A DNA stretch of 64,000 bases from Rhizobium grahamii (GCF_009498215.1 NZ_CP043499.1:682001-746000), one strand, 5' to 3'; counted from the stretch's first letter, positions 1 to 9,080 are shown. Notes: generated from the letters alone by a model not told the origin. Made by a program: numbers and translations.

Positions 1-687
1 GGAGATGGTTTCGCGGTGCTGCATGACGAAACGCTCGATGCAGCGACAACGGGGACCGGTCCCGTTCGGGAGGCAACGGAGAGCTATCTGCGCGGTCTCC
101 ATCTGCGCGATCCATTCGGAGCGCAGAGTGCGCACAAGGTGATGATGCTCGAGGATCTCGCGCACCTTCTGGCAAAGATCGATCGCGATCCCAGGGCCGG
201 TCTGCAGCTTGATCTCAAGGAGAATTCGAACACCATTCGAGACGCCGACATTGCCGCATTCGCAGCGGCTATCGCTCCAGTGGCGGAGTCAGTCATTCTT
301 TCAGGCGGCGACTCCCTTGCGGTCGAGCGGCTCTCGAAAGCCGTGCCCGAGATGGCGATCGGTTACGACCCGTGCCACGACGGAGCGATCGAACGGCTCA
401 TGGAAACGCGTGATTTTGAAGGCTTCGTAGTGGGCGCGGTAGATGCGGCGCCGCGTGCGAGAATGATCTATCTCAATCGCCGCCTGGTTCTGTTCGCCGA
501 TCAGGCAGGATTTGATATGATCGCGGCCTTCCACGATACGGGCCGGGTCGTTGACGCCTACACGATCAACTCGGCCGTGCCGTCAACATTGCCAACGGTC
601 AGACGGCTGCTTGAGCTGAAGGCCGACCAGATCACGACCGATGATCCGGTTGGTCTGGAGCGGCTTCTGACGGAAGATCAGGTCTGA
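1..687 (+). CDS. Glycerophosphodiester phosphodiesterase family protein (5' truncated by window)
   Basis: The frame is open from base 1, so the true start lies upstream. The visible 229 residues begin with GDGFAVLHDETLD, which matches the GDPD-family region around the HD motif, and continue with LQLDLKE and a C-terminal VDAYTINS segment close to the family's VxxWTVN region. The family hydrolyses glycerophosphodiesters to glycerol-3-phosphate and an alcohol. The upstream half, with the first HR motif, is not visible. The 3' end overlaps the convergent inositol-phosphatase gene by 10 bp. The family call is good; substrate and location are unknown. Confidence 0.75.
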   Translation, partial: GDGFAVLHDETLDAATTGTGPVREATESYLRGLHLRDPFGAQSAHKVMMLEDLAHLLAKIDRDPRAGLQLDLKENSNTIRDADIAAFAAAIAPVAESVILSGGDSLAVERLSKAVPEMAIGYDPCHDGAIERLMETRDFEGFVVGAVDAAPRARMIYLNRRLVLFADQAGFDMIAAFHDTGRVVDAYTINSAVPSTLPTVRRLLELKADQITTDDPVGLERLLTEDQV

Positions 688-1538
688 AGGCCTTCAACGA
701 GCCAAGGGTGGAGAGACCGGTTTCCGGCGAGGATATCGCCATTCTCGGTGACCGGGCCACCATTGAAGGCGGTGACCACGCCACCGGCCTCGCGCACGAG
801 CAGGGCAGACGCTCCGTAGTCGTGCAACGATAGCCCATCCTCAAAGAAGCCGTCGAGACGGCCGCACGCGACATAGGCGATCGACAGCGCTGCCGAACCC
901 AATCTCCGCACGCCTGCGGTGGTCGCCATGAGACGCTTCAGTGCGCTGAAATAGACGCTCTCAGGAACGGCCTTCAGCTGGCCGGGAACCGGCAAGCCCG
1001 CACCAACAAGAACGTCTTCGGTTCCCTTGGAGCCCACACACGCGATCCGCTGCCCATCGAGATAGGCGCCGCCACCAAGCTCGGCGCTGAACAGCTCGTC
1101 CAGCATCGCGTCGTAGACGACACCAGCCACGAGCTCATCGTTCTCGACGATCGAGATGGTCATGCCGAAATGGGGTATCCCCCAGGCGAAGTTCGTCGTG
1201 CCGTCGATCGGGTCGATATAGATCACCGGGGCGCCTTCCGCGGCGTTGCGGTTGCCGACCGCCTCTTCGCCCTTGATCGCATAAGTCGGAAAGGACTTGT
1301 TCAGTTCGTCCACGATGATCCGTTCGACGGCAACGTCGATCTCGGTCTGATAGTCCCGCGGTGCTTTGGCCAGCAGTTCGCCATCCATGCGACGACGGAG
1401 CGACGAGCGCGCCTTGATCCCGCCGATGAGGACGGCTTCCGCGAGCGCCGTAAGGCGTGGAGAGGCGTCTGGGGAGATGCGGGAGGACACTTTGGCGGCT
1501 TCGGAGGAATTTGGATTCGACATCATTCGAAAGCTCAT
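678..1538 (-). CDS. Inositol monophosphatase family protein
   Basis: The metal-binding motif DPIDGTTNF is followed by WGIPHFG, with the upstream KGEEAVGN segment supplying the usual glutamate. The C-terminal half has EDGLSLHDYGASALLVREAGG, the place of the family's WDxAAG motif, although WD is replaced by HD here. From ATG 1538 the product is 286 aa, normal for the family; a longer open frame reaches 1655 but adds an unlikely N-terminus. Family members remove phosphate from inositol phosphate, histidinol phosphate, PAP or sugar phosphates, and the exact substrate cannot be read from the sequence. It is convergent with the phosphodiesterase gene, so both ends of a phosphodiester or polyol pathway could be encoded here; that link is inference. 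Confidence 0.8.
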   Translation of the reverse strand: MSFRMMSNPNSSEAAKVSSRISPDASPRLTALAEAVLIGGIKARSSLRRRMDGELLAKAPRDYQTEIDVAVERIIVDELNKSFPTYAIKGEEAVGNRNAAEGAPVIYIDPIDGTTNFAWGIPHFGMTISIVENDELVAGVVYDAMLDELFSAELGGGAYLDGQRIACVGSKGTEDVLVGAGLPVPGQLKAVPESVYFSALKRLMATTAGVRRLGSAALSIAYVACGRLDGFFEDGLSLHDYGASALLVREAGGVVTAFNGGPVTENGDILAGNRSLHPWLVEGLQT

Positions 1539-1969
1539 GGCAGAGCCATATGAACCTTTGATGACGAGATTCTTGTGGTGCAGCGCCAGGTGACATTTCT
1601 CGAAATAATGTGAATGTTCAGATGCTTGAAGCTCACCCCATCCCAACCGGCCCAATCAATGGATCCGAGCACGTAGGGAGCGTAGAGGAAGTCACGGATC
1701 CCGATGATCCGGTTGTCTGTTCATTCAATGAAGATAAAATGGGCGGGATCTTCCATTGGACCTTCACTGTCGAGGACCGACATGGCAGACGATCCTTCGA
1801 TCGCACCGGGCGAACCGCCATTTCGAAATTTCCGTATAACGCGTGAAGTAGGGTGTGATCTTCTCGCGTCCCTGCGAGCGAAGCCGATTGACCAACTCGA
1901 GCTTTACGTCTGCTTTTCAGCGACGAACGCGCGCATGCCGGACAGAGGCAGCATTCAGATTTCGCTGGG

Positions 1970-2170
1970 TTACCGGTCGCCCTTTGCCGAAAGGGCAAGA
2001 AGTCCGAGCGCCACGGTAAACAACAGGGTTGTTGCGAACCTGTCCGGATATTGAAGGAAATCCGGAATCGTATCCGGGTCGGGGCCGTCGAACGATACGT
2101 ATTGACCGTATACGAGCACCAGCAACGCAATCGCTACTGAAAATCCCGCGACTCTGACAAGCTTGACCAT
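1970..2170 (-). CDS. Small two-helix membrane protein, hypothetical
   Basis: A 66-aa product with two hydrophobic stretches, one near residues 5-24 and one near 46-62, separated by a polar loop rich in Asp and Pro. A GGAGAG sequence lies just upstream of ATG 2170. I do not recognise the family. The helices and the ribosome-binding site make it more likely real than the overlapping open frames on either strand. Confidence 0.45.
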   Translation of the reverse strand: MVKLVRVAGFSVAIALLVLVYGQYVSFDGPDPDTIPDFLQYPDRFATTLLFTVALGLLALSAKGDR

Positions 2171-2281
2171 ACCGTACTCTCCGCAATTTTACGGGGACGT
2201 TCCCCGACGCGACTTCGGTAGAACGACCCTATCGTTAAACGGGTCAATTGGGTCGAAAGTGGGATTGGGGCTCTCGCGCGG

Positions 2282-2695
2282 TCAGCCGTTGACGACTGTC
2301 CGACGATAATGCGGGAGGATGTGATCCCGTGTCAGGGGAGCAACCTGAACAGTCGGATCGCCATTGACGGAAATCCATCGGATTTCGGCAATCTCGGCCG
2401 TGGGGCGTGCAATCTGATCGCCGATGTCGACTTCGAAAACATCAGCCACGACGAGATGGCCGGGTTCGTTTGCCGCCTCTGCCTGAAAATGACCGAGGAA
2501 CCGCATCCTTGAGCTGGATATTTCCAGACCTAGCTCCTCATGCAGTTCGCGGACGAGAGCCTGCTCGGCTGTCTCATCAGGTTCCAGCTTGCCTCCGGGC
2601 TGCATGAAGGCCGACGTTCCCTTCTTGCGGACCAGCAATGTTTCGTTGTCGTGCCGCGTGAGAAGAGCCGCGGCGATCTGGATTCGTCGTTCCAT
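2282..2695 (-). CDS. Nudix hydrolase
   Basis: A 137-aa single-domain protein with a complete Nudix box at residues 34-56: GGKLEPDE followed by RELHEELGL, giving the G-x5-E-x7-REUxEExGU pattern that binds Mg2+ and cleaves nucleoside diphosphates linked to another group. The length is typical of small MutT-like members. Substrate is not predictable. It is transcribed on the minus strand downstream of the chemoreceptor gene, with a 127-bp gap. Confidence 0.85.
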   Translation of the reverse strand: MERRIQIAAALLTRHDNETLLVRKKGTSAFMQPGGKLEPDETAEQALVRELHEELGLEISSSRMRFLGHFQAEAANEPGHLVVADVFEVDIGDQIARPTAEIAEIRWISVNGDPTVQVAPLTRDHILPHYRRTVVNG

Positions 2696-2822
2696 CGTAG
2701 TTTCGAACCGGTGGGCTGCAGGTTCTGTGAGCTATATCGACAGCCTGCCGATGCCGCAACAAGGAAGCGCTGCGCGCAGGTGGGGTCAGGCCACCTGCCG
2801 GACATTGAGCGGCGGGACCATG

Positions 2823-4607
2823 TCAGGCTACGGCCTTGAACGACTGCCCACTGTTGACCGCCTTTCCGTCTACGGGTGGAAGGTAGATGCTGGTCTTGCC
2901 GAACCCGCGGTATTGAGCACCCCTTGCGGCCGCGTCACTGCCCGGTTCGCGAACCCACTTGCGGCGGTTCAGCTTGAACCGCTTGACCAGTTGCTCGAGT
3001 TCGTTCGCACCCAGGGAAAGCGCCTCGGCAATCGCACTCATGTTGATCACCATGCCAGCGTTTTCCTGGGTCATCGTGTCGAGGGCGCTCATCGCGATGT
3101 TGATTTCACCAAGACTTGCCGATTGCTCGGACGATCCGCTCGAAATCGCGTCAATGTTGATGTCGATCGATTGGACGTATTCCTCGATGCTCTTGAGTGC
3201 ATCGCCGGTCTCGCCCACGAGGCGCACGCCTTCCTTTACTTCCGCCGAGGAATTGCCAATCAGGTTGGAGATGTCCTTGGCCGCATCGGCAGACCGTTGA
3301 GCGAGCGCGCGGACTTCCTGCGCGACCACCGCAAATCCCTTGCCGGCGTTTCCGGCGCGGGCGGCCTCGATCCCGGCGTTGAGGGCGAGAAGATTCGTCT
3401 GAAATGCAATCTCATCAATCATGCCGACAATGTTCGAGATCTCGTTCGAAGCCGCGTTGATGCGATCCATGGCGCTGACCGTCAATGTAACCACCTGGAC
3501 AGACCGCGACACGGCCGAGCGAGCCTCGGATACGAGTTTTCGGGCATCCGCCGTGCGCGTCGACGCCTCCCGAACTGTCTGTGTTATCTGCTCGAGCGTG
3601 CCGGTTGTTTCCTTCAGCGCCACAGCCTGCTGCGCCGAGCGGTCGGCAATGCCGCTGGTACTCTCCCGCATATCGCCGCTCTTTGAAGAGAGCATGCTGG
3701 TCTGGCCGAGAACCTGTTCGAGCGTTTCCTGAAATTTGGCCAGGGACTGATTGAAATCGTGACGCAAATGATCGAATTCCGGCACGAAGGGATCGTCGAT
3801 CGTTACCCTGATGTTGCAGTCTGCCAACCGCTCCAGCCCGGAGCCAATCTCCTGCAAAGCGCGTACGCGGCCCGTTACATCCGTGGCGAACTTCACGACC
3901 TTGATGACGTTGCCATCATCGTCAAGGATGGGATTGTACGTCGCCTGGATATAGACGGCGTTTCCGTCCTTGGCCAACCGCTTGAACTCGTCACTGAAAA
4001 ACTCCCCGGCGGCCAGCCGCGACCAGAACTGAGCGTATTCGGGAGATGAGACGTATCGCGCCTCGCAGAACATGCGGTGGTGCTGCCCGACGATTTCCTC
4101 AAGCGAATACCCAAGGCTGCCGAGAAAGTTTTCATTCGCCGTCATGATCCTGCCATCCGGCGTAAACTCGATAATTGCCTGAGCCCGCGACAATGCCGCG
4201 AGCTTGCCGCTGCTATCGATGTCCTGCAGTTTGCTGGCGGTGATATCGGTGGCGATCTTGACGACCTTGATGACTTTACCACGGCGAATGACCGGATTAT
4301 AGGACGCCTCGATCCAGATCTCCTTGCCATTCTTGCCGATGCGCTTGTACTGCCGCTGATCGAACTGTCCTTCGGAGAGTCGTTTCCAGAAGGCGCTGTA
4401 TTCGGAAGATTCGGCCTCGGCCGAGTGGACGAATATGCGGTGGTGCTTTCCGACGATCTCGTCTCTTTGATATCCGACGGCGCTGCAGAAGTTCTCGTTC
4501 GCATCGAGGATCGTTCCATCCGGCTTGAACGAGATGATGGCCTGCGAGCGATTTAGAGCCTCGAGGATTTCGGACGCGTTGCCGCCAAAAATAGATCTCA
4601 GTTGCAA
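2823..4607 (-). CDS. Soluble methyl-accepting chemotaxis protein with two PAS domains
   Basis: A 594-aa protein without a transmembrane segment. Two tandem PAS-PAC units (about residues 10-125 and 135-250) each begin with an AIIxFxPDG pattern and end in ITAS or VTGR. A HAMP-like linker follows, then an MCP signalling domain with the conserved hairpin tip containing DEIAFQTNLLALNAGIEAARAG at about residues 390-412. The likely role is sensing an intracellular signal such as redox state, oxygen or a small ligand and controlling CheA. The start is TTG at 4607, preceded by GGAG at a 7-nt spacing; the nearby ATG at 4612 is in another frame and stops at once. No che genes are adjacent, so it is an orphan receptor. 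Confidence 0.85.
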   Translation of the reverse strand: MQLRSIFGGNASEILEALNRSQAIISFKPDGTILDANENFCSAVGYQRDEIVGKHHRIFVHSAEAESSEYSAFWKRLSEGQFDQRQYKRIGKNGKEIWIEASYNPVIRRGKVIKVVKIATDITASKLQDIDSSGKLAALSRAQAIIEFTPDGRIMTANENFLGSLGYSLEEIVGQHHRMFCEARYVSSPEYAQFWSRLAAGEFFSDEFKRLAKDGNAVYIQATYNPILDDDGNVIKVVKFATDVTGRVRALQEIGSGLERLADCNIRVTIDDPFVPEFDHLRHDFNQSLAKFQETLEQVLGQTSMLSSKSGDMRESTSGIADRSAQQAVALKETTGTLEQITQTVREASTRTADARKLVSEARSAVSRSVQVVTLTVSAMDRINAASNEISNIVGMIDEIAFQTNLLALNAGIEAARAGNAGKGFAVVAQEVRALAQRSADAAKDISNLIGNSSAEVKEGVRLVGETGDALKSIEEYVQSIDINIDAISSGSSEQSASLGEINIAMSALDTMTQENAGMVINMSAIAEALSLGANELEQLVKRFKLNRRKWVREPGSDAAARGAQYRGFGKTSIYLPPVDGKAVNSGQSFKAVA

Positions 4608-5049
4608 ACCATGGCTCCGATCAACAATAATTAGAATTTTCGGAATAATGGACGAAATACATTAAGTTGCTCTTACGGATGCGGCTGCATCGGTCGCTAT
4701 ACTTTGAAATTTGCGCTCAGAGCTACGCTTTCAACCGGTAGGCATTGAGACTGCCGCGACTGCATTTCGTGCTGGACGTCCTCTCCTAACGCCGGCTGAG
4801 CGCATCCCCGATCTTTGCTGTTCGGATTCAGGTTGCAGTCAGCCTTCTTCTTCAGAAGGGCTACTCGCGTCGGCGGTGAGGTTGGACGAAAGCTCCAGCC
4901 ATGCCCGGCGACCCTCCATCAGCTGCTCGGCACGGTGGAGACGGAAACATCCATCTAACGGTGAAAGCGCGGCGCACCGCCAGGCGCAAGCAATCACTCC
5001 TGACGCAACCGCCATTCCGTCACGGCGCGGAAGATAGGGGCATCATTCG
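4608..5049. other. Intergenic region, no supported gene
   Basis: About 440 bp between the divergent chemoreceptor and receiver genes. It should hold both promoters. A short open frame at 4711-5037 has no recognisable motif and biased composition, and I do not support it. An AT-rich stretch at about 4620-4680 is the likeliest promoter area for the chemoreceptor. Confidence 0.5.
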
Positions 5050-5412
5050 GTGAACGTTCTTCTTGTTGAAGACAACGTCGACATTGGCGACGCGATAGCG
5101 GCTCACGTGATCGCCGACGGGAACCGTGTCGACTGGTGCATGAATCTACGGGATGCTTTCCGAAAATTGCTGTCAAAGAAGTATGACCTCATCCTTCTGG
5201 ACCTGCGTCTTCCCGATGGCAATGGCCTCACGCTTCTTGAGGACATCCGCGGCGGGAACGACGATGTTCCGGTGATCATCATGACGGCGCAAGACCAGCA
5301 GAGCGATCGGCTGGAGGGAATGGTGCGAGGAACGAACGACTTTCTCGTCAAACCCTTCGATCTCGCTGAATTGTCGAACCGGATGAGACTCATCAAGAAC
5401 TGCACGCGATAG
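5050..5412 (+). CDS. Stand-alone response-regulator receiver domain
   Basis: A 120-aa product that is only a receiver domain. The acidic pair lies in VEDN, the phosphorylated Asp in LILLDLRLPDG (about residue 51), the switch Thr in MTAQD and the conserved Lys in LVKPF. It resembles the N-terminal half of OmpR-type regulators but ends where the linker to the winged-helix domain should begin. I found no continuation of a DNA-binding domain in any frame downstream, so it is either a true single-domain regulator or a truncated gene. The start is GTG. No histidine kinase lies nearby. It could feed chemotaxis or serve as a phosphate sink. Confidence 0.75.
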   Translation: MNVLLVEDNVDIGDAIAAHVIADGNRVDWCMNLRDAFRKLLSKKYDLILLDLRLPDGNGLTLLEDIRGGNDDVPVIIMTAQDQQSDRLEGMVRGTNDFLVKPFDLAELSNRMRLIKNCTR

Positions 5413-5600
5413 TTTGAAGAGCTCTGCGAGCCAACCGGTTGGATCGGCTTGCGCGCGTGTCGCCCGTCTGCCGTTTTGCGATCACTCTAAAGGTGACGCT
5501 TTCAGGTTGACGTCAGATTTATATGACCAAATCGCGCCGCGCCGGGGTGCTTCGGGGAAGAAAGCGCTCCAATTCAAATTGCTGTCTATTTGGAGCGGAT

Positions 5601-6362
5601 ATGACCGATCAGTCTACCCGTCTGGTTCTGCACACGCATGCGCGCGATCAAGTATTTGCCGACGAGCGCGAGTCGATTGCGGATTTCTCATTCAATTCTA
5701 CCGTTGCCAACGTCTTTGACGACATGGTCAGCCGATCGGTGCCGTTCTACGGCGAGATGCAGCGTATGGTCTGCGAGCTGGCCCGGGATTTCGCGCAGCC
5801 TCATTCAAACCTTTACGATATCGGCTGCTCGACCGCCACGACGTTGCTCGCACTCGATCATGTGGTCGACAGCCATGTCGACTTTGTCGGCGTCGACAAT
5901 GCGCCGGAAATGCTGAAAAAAGCCGCCGAGAAGATCGAGGCATCCGGAACCAACCGGTCGATCGATCTGGTAACGGGCGACCTCCACAGCGGTTTCGTCG
6001 TCGAAGACGCCAGCGTCGTGACCCTCCTTCTCACCCTGCAATTCGTTCGCCCGCTCTTTCGCGAGCGGGTGATGAAAACAATCTATCAGGGCCTGAATGA
6101 AAACGGCTGTCTGTTGCTCGTGGAAAAGCTGACGAGCGAGGATACGACCTTCAATCGCCTGTTTATCGACCACTACTACGACTTCAAGCGTCGCAACGGG
6201 TATTCATCCATCGAAATCTCGAAGAAGCGCGAAGCCTTGGAGAATGTCCTCATTCCGTATCGGTTGGAAGAGAACATCCAGCTGCTTCGCGAAACGGGCT
6301 TCAAGAGCACCGAAGTGTTTTTCCGCTGGTACAATTTCTGCGGCATTGTCGCGATCAAGTGA
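5601..6362 (+). CDS. CmoA-like carboxy-S-adenosyl-L-methionine synthase
   Basis: A 253-aa class I methyltransferase fold that aligns by eye along its whole length with E. coli CmoA. Shared segments include SFNSTVANVFDDMVSRSVP, YDIGCS, VDNAPEML, LTLQFV, IYQGLNENG and DFKRRNGYSSIEISKKR. CmoA makes carboxy-SAM from SAM and prephenate. The Arg at residue 210 matches E. coli Arg199, which as I recall contacts the carboxy group, so true Cx-SAM synthesis is plausible. ATG 5601 is preceded by GGAG. The partner CmoB, which uses Cx-SAM on tRNA wobble uridine, is not in this window. The next gene, 9 bp downstream, is a membrane methyltransferase, suggesting a different acceptor. Confidence 0.8.
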   Translation: MTDQSTRLVLHTHARDQVFADERESIADFSFNSTVANVFDDMVSRSVPFYGEMQRMVCELARDFAQPHSNLYDIGCSTATTLLALDHVVDSHVDFVGVDNAPEMLKKAAEKIEASGTNRSIDLVTGDLHSGFVVEDASVVTLLLTLQFVRPLFRERVMKTIYQGLNENGCLLLVEKLTSEDTTFNRLFIDHYYDFKRRNGYSSIEISKKREALENVLIPYRLEENIQLLRETGFKSTEVFFRWYNFCGIVAIK

Positions 6363-6371
6363 GACGACCCC

Positions 6372-7121
6372 ATGAAGAACCTTATGCTGAAGATCGGGAC
6401 CTTCTTCTTCAAATACCGGAACCAGGCGTTCCCGCTGATCATTGTCGCGCTGTTCGCCTTGTTTGCGCCAACCACAGCAATATTCGGCAGCAGCGCGGCG
6501 GAGCAATGGAAGGATGTTGTGGCCATCCTCGTCGTGCTCTCGGGGCTGCTGTTGCGCGCAACGGTGATCGGTTACGCCTACATCCAGCGCGGTGGGCGCA
6601 ATAAACGTGTCTATGCCGCCAATCTGGTCACCGAAGGCATGTTCGGTGTCTGCCGCAATCCTCTCTATGTGGGGAATATGCTTATCTACGCCGGCCTCTT
6701 CCTGTTCCATGGAAACCCGGTGGTGGTCATCCTTGGATGCCTTCTGTTCGGGTTCATCTATCAGTGCATTATCCTCGCGGAAGAAGAGTTTCTTTCGGCC
6801 AAATTCGGTGACGCTTACAGCGCCTATTGTCGGGATGTGCCGAGATGGGCCCTGAAGCTCAGCGCATTTTCCGCCTCGACAGAGGGTATGGTCTTCAATC
6901 TGAAGCGTGTGGTGGCCAAGGATTACTCAACGATGTCCTCGACGCTGATCGCGCTGCTGGCGACGGAGTTCTATCGCGTGGCTGCCGATTCCATAACCGA
7001 ACAGGAGGTATCCTACGCAATCCTTCTGGCGGTGCTCTTCGTCGGCGTCGTCGCTCTCACCGGTCTGGTGAGCTCGCTCAAGAAACGCGGCATCTTCGAT
7101 GAACTGACCGCTGCGCACTGA
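6372..7121 (+). CDS. Membrane methyltransferase of the isoprenylcysteine/phospholipid methyltransferase type
   Basis: A 249-aa integral membrane protein with helices near residues 18-36, 48-65, 95-130 and, unusually, two more near the C-terminus (about 188-205 and 215-235). The catalytic core has the family signature in GMFGVCRNPLYVGNML and EEEFLSAKFGDAYSAYC, where the RNPxY and EExxL..G..Y elements bind SAM in ICMT/PEMT enzymes. The gene follows the CmoA-like gene by 9 bp and is surely co-transcribed. The pairing raises the possibility that it transfers a methyl or carboxymethyl group to a lipid or membrane thiol; that is inference. The C-terminal extension is longer than in minimal ICMT proteins. 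Confidence 0.75.
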   Translation: MKNLMLKIGTFFFKYRNQAFPLIIVALFALFAPTTAIFGSSAAEQWKDVVAILVVLSGLLLRATVIGYAYIQRGGRNKRVYAANLVTEGMFGVCRNPLYVGNMLIYAGLFLFHGNPVVVILGCLLFGFIYQCIILAEEEFLSAKFGDAYSAYCRDVPRWALKLSAFSASTEGMVFNLKRVVAKDYSTMSSTLIALLATEFYRVAADSITEQEVSYAILLAVLFVGVVALTGLVSSLKKRGIFDELTAAH

Positions 7122-7167
7122 AATCCTGTCGGTTTCATGGCTTGCACGGTATGCATTCGATCTTGGC

Positions 7168-7980
7168 TTATGCCATCGCGACGATCACGTGTGCCTGGAT
7201 CTTGGCGCTAACTTCGCCCGTCCCGTGCCGCTCCGCCAGTGCCGACGTTGCGTGATCGGTTGCGGCGTCAAGTTTGCCGGAATCTCTGGCCTCGATCTCG
7301 CTGCGCAGTGGCGTTCCCTGGCAATAGGCAACGGCAACGGTGTGCGGCGAGGGGGCGCGGCTCTCTTCGGCGAGCGTATCGATCTCCACACGCGAGAAAC
7401 CCGCATCCGCCAAATCACCGCGGATGATATCCTTGTCGTGGTAACCGTGTGGCGTGCGCGCGAGAAAGCGAGGCGGATCGTCGGGGAAAATCCCTGCGAG
7501 AGCGGTCGTTATCTCATCCGCAAACACATTCTCCTCGATCCGATCCCAGACGCTGAACAGAAGGCGCCCGCCTGGTTTCAGGACGCGCTTCACCTCTCGA
7601 TAGGCAGCTGGGCGGTTCGGAAAGAACATCGCCCCGAACTGGCAGCAAACGAGATCGAAGGACGCATCCTCGAAAGGAAGGGCAAGAGCATCCGCCTGTC
7701 GCCATTGGACGCGGCTATCCGACGGCTGTTGTGAACGCGCGTAGTCGAGCATTGCCTGATTAAGGTCGGTGGCGACGTAGCGTGTATCTGGGGCAAGTCT
7801 ACTGGCCATCGCGCGCGCGACGACGCCGGTGCCCGCAGCGGTTTCCAGGACTGAGCTTGGCGAGAACGAGGCTGCTCGTCGCGCAAGATCGACGGCATAG
7901 GGTTCAAAAATCATCGGAACCATATGTCGGTCGTAACTCTCCGGGATAGAACCGGCGAACTCCTTGTCAGCCTCCAACAT
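7168..7980 (-). CDS. Class I SAM-dependent methyltransferase (UbiE/Methyltransf_11 type)
   Basis: From ATG 7980 the product is 270 aa. Motif I is LETAAGTGVVA, motif II is YVATDLNQAML, and the later ALPFEDASFDLVCCQFG and EVKRVLKPGGRLLFSVW segments are typical of Methyltransf_11 proteins acting on small molecules. A GGAGGG ribosome-binding site precedes ATG 7980; an open frame continues to 8115 but has no comparable site. It converges on the membrane methyltransferase gene, so it is the third methyltransferase in 2.5 kb, although on the other strand. Substrate unknown. Confidence 0.8.
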   Translation of the reverse strand: MLEADKEFAGSIPESYDRHMVPMIFEPYAVDLARRAASFSPSSVLETAAGTGVVARAMASRLAPDTRYVATDLNQAMLDYARSQQPSDSRVQWRQADALALPFEDASFDLVCCQFGAMFFPNRPAAYREVKRVLKPGGRLLFSVWDRIEENVFADEITTALAGIFPDDPPRFLARTPHGYHDKDIIRGDLADAGFSRVEIDTLAEESRAPSPHTVAVAYCQGTPLRSEIEARDSGKLDAATDHATSALAERHGTGEVSAKIQAHVIVAMA

Positions 7981-8160
7981 TGGCGATCGCCCTCCGTCGG
8001 TCGTGATGGATGGCGAGACTAGCATAAGATCCAGCGTCTTGCGCGTCTTTATGGGAGCCCGGCGTGGCGCTTGACCAGATCCGTTCACAACTCCGAGAGC
8101 GGCCCATTGAAGCATGACCGGGTTGCGCTAGCTCACCGGGGTCTACGAGGAGAAAGTCGC

Positions 8161-8394
8161 ATGCCACATGACGATCTGGAATTTCGGCTGCTGTCGGAGG
8201 CTGTGCAGCAGTGGTATCGATACTACGAGGTTACTCCGGACGAGCAATGCTCAAGCACGCTTTGCAATGCTGCGATCGACCTGTTCAATAGGGGCTATCG
8301 CACTGCTGACGACGTGGCCACCATGCTCATCGGAACCTACGTCGGACGCTGGGCCACACGGGTGAACATGCCAATCTCGTCGACAATCCATTAG
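8161..8394 (+). CDS. Small hypothetical protein
   Basis: A 77-aa soluble protein. ATG 8161 has an AGGAG sequence about 9 bases upstream, which decides this start over the longer open frame from 8071. The product has an N-terminal helix rich in Glu and Gln and a conserved-looking DLFNRGYRTADDVATMLIGTY core. I recall proteins of this general shape in rhizobia but cannot assign a family or function. Confidence 0.5.
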   Translation: MPHDDLEFRLLSEAVQQWYRYYEVTPDEQCSSTLCNAAIDLFNRGYRTADDVATMLIGTYVGRWATRVNMPISSTIH

Positions 8395-8546
8395 GCCGAT
8401 CTCGTCGGCCCGCCCAATTGCATTTCATCGTTACGCGGATCTTTCCGTTTCACCGCGCCGCCTGTTGTAGAGAGGCTGGAACACGTCCCGTTGGTCGCCG
8501 ATCAAGGGAATGCGCGCAGGGCTTGCGTCGTACCGATCTCCTGACG

Positions 8547-8996
8547 CTAGGAGGCGCACCGCTCGTCCTTGGCTGTGCCTGAAGGCGAGGTGAAGCCCCT
8601 GGCTATATCCGCAAGCGTCACGCCCGCAAATCGCTTCAGCAGCAATTGCTCGGCATCGGCGAACACGTCCTTGAGGGTGGCGTTGACCGCCTTCTCGATC
8701 GGGCAACCCGGCATGTCATAAGCTGGGCCGAGAGCGAAGATCGAGGGCTCCCCAACCGCACGGTGAATGTCGAGAAGTGTTAGCTCGTCGAGGGGGCGTG
8801 CGAGGGTCCAGCCGCCGCCGTGCCCCTTTTCAGAGCGCACATAGCCGTTTTCGCGCAGTCCCGCCATCGTCCGCCGTATCACGACCGGGTTGGCATCAAG
8901 CATGCGAGCAATCATGTCCGAGGTCATTGCCCCATCATGCTGGCCCATATGGATCAGGACGTGCAACATGCGCGAAAGTCTACTGTCCTGTCTCAT
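8547..8996 (-). CDS. Rrf2-family transcriptional regulator
   Basis: From ATG 8996 the product is 149 aa, the usual Rrf2 length. The winged helix includes SRLSRMLHVLIHM, SDMIARMLDANPVVIRRTMAGL and VRSEKGHGGGW, followed by LTLLDIHRAVGEP, all diagnostic of Rrf2. Only one Cys (in DMPGCPIEKAV) sits where iron-sulphur Rrf2 members have three, so it probably is not an Fe-S sensor. It is divergent from the thioredoxin-reductase-like gene across a 136-bp spacer and probably controls it, as often seen for NsrR/YwnA-like regulators beside flavin reductases. Confidence 0.85.
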   Translation of the reverse strand: MRQDSRLSRMLHVLIHMGQHDGAMTSDMIARMLDANPVVIRRTMAGLRENGYVRSEKGHGGGWTLARPLDELTLLDIHRAVGEPSIFALGPAYDMPGCPIEKAVNATLKDVFADAEQLLLKRFAGVTLADIARGFTSPSGTAKDERCAS

Positions 8997-9080
8997 GCGT
9001 CCCGATCCCGTCATCAATGCCTGTTTCTCGCGGCATCCTAGCACGAACCCACATTTGTAACAACGAAAGTGTCGTGACCA

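Noticed and set aside
1704..2054. 116-codon + strand frame between the phosphatase and Nudix genes
   Set aside because: No motif, poor ribosome site, overlaps the better-supported small membrane protein antisense.
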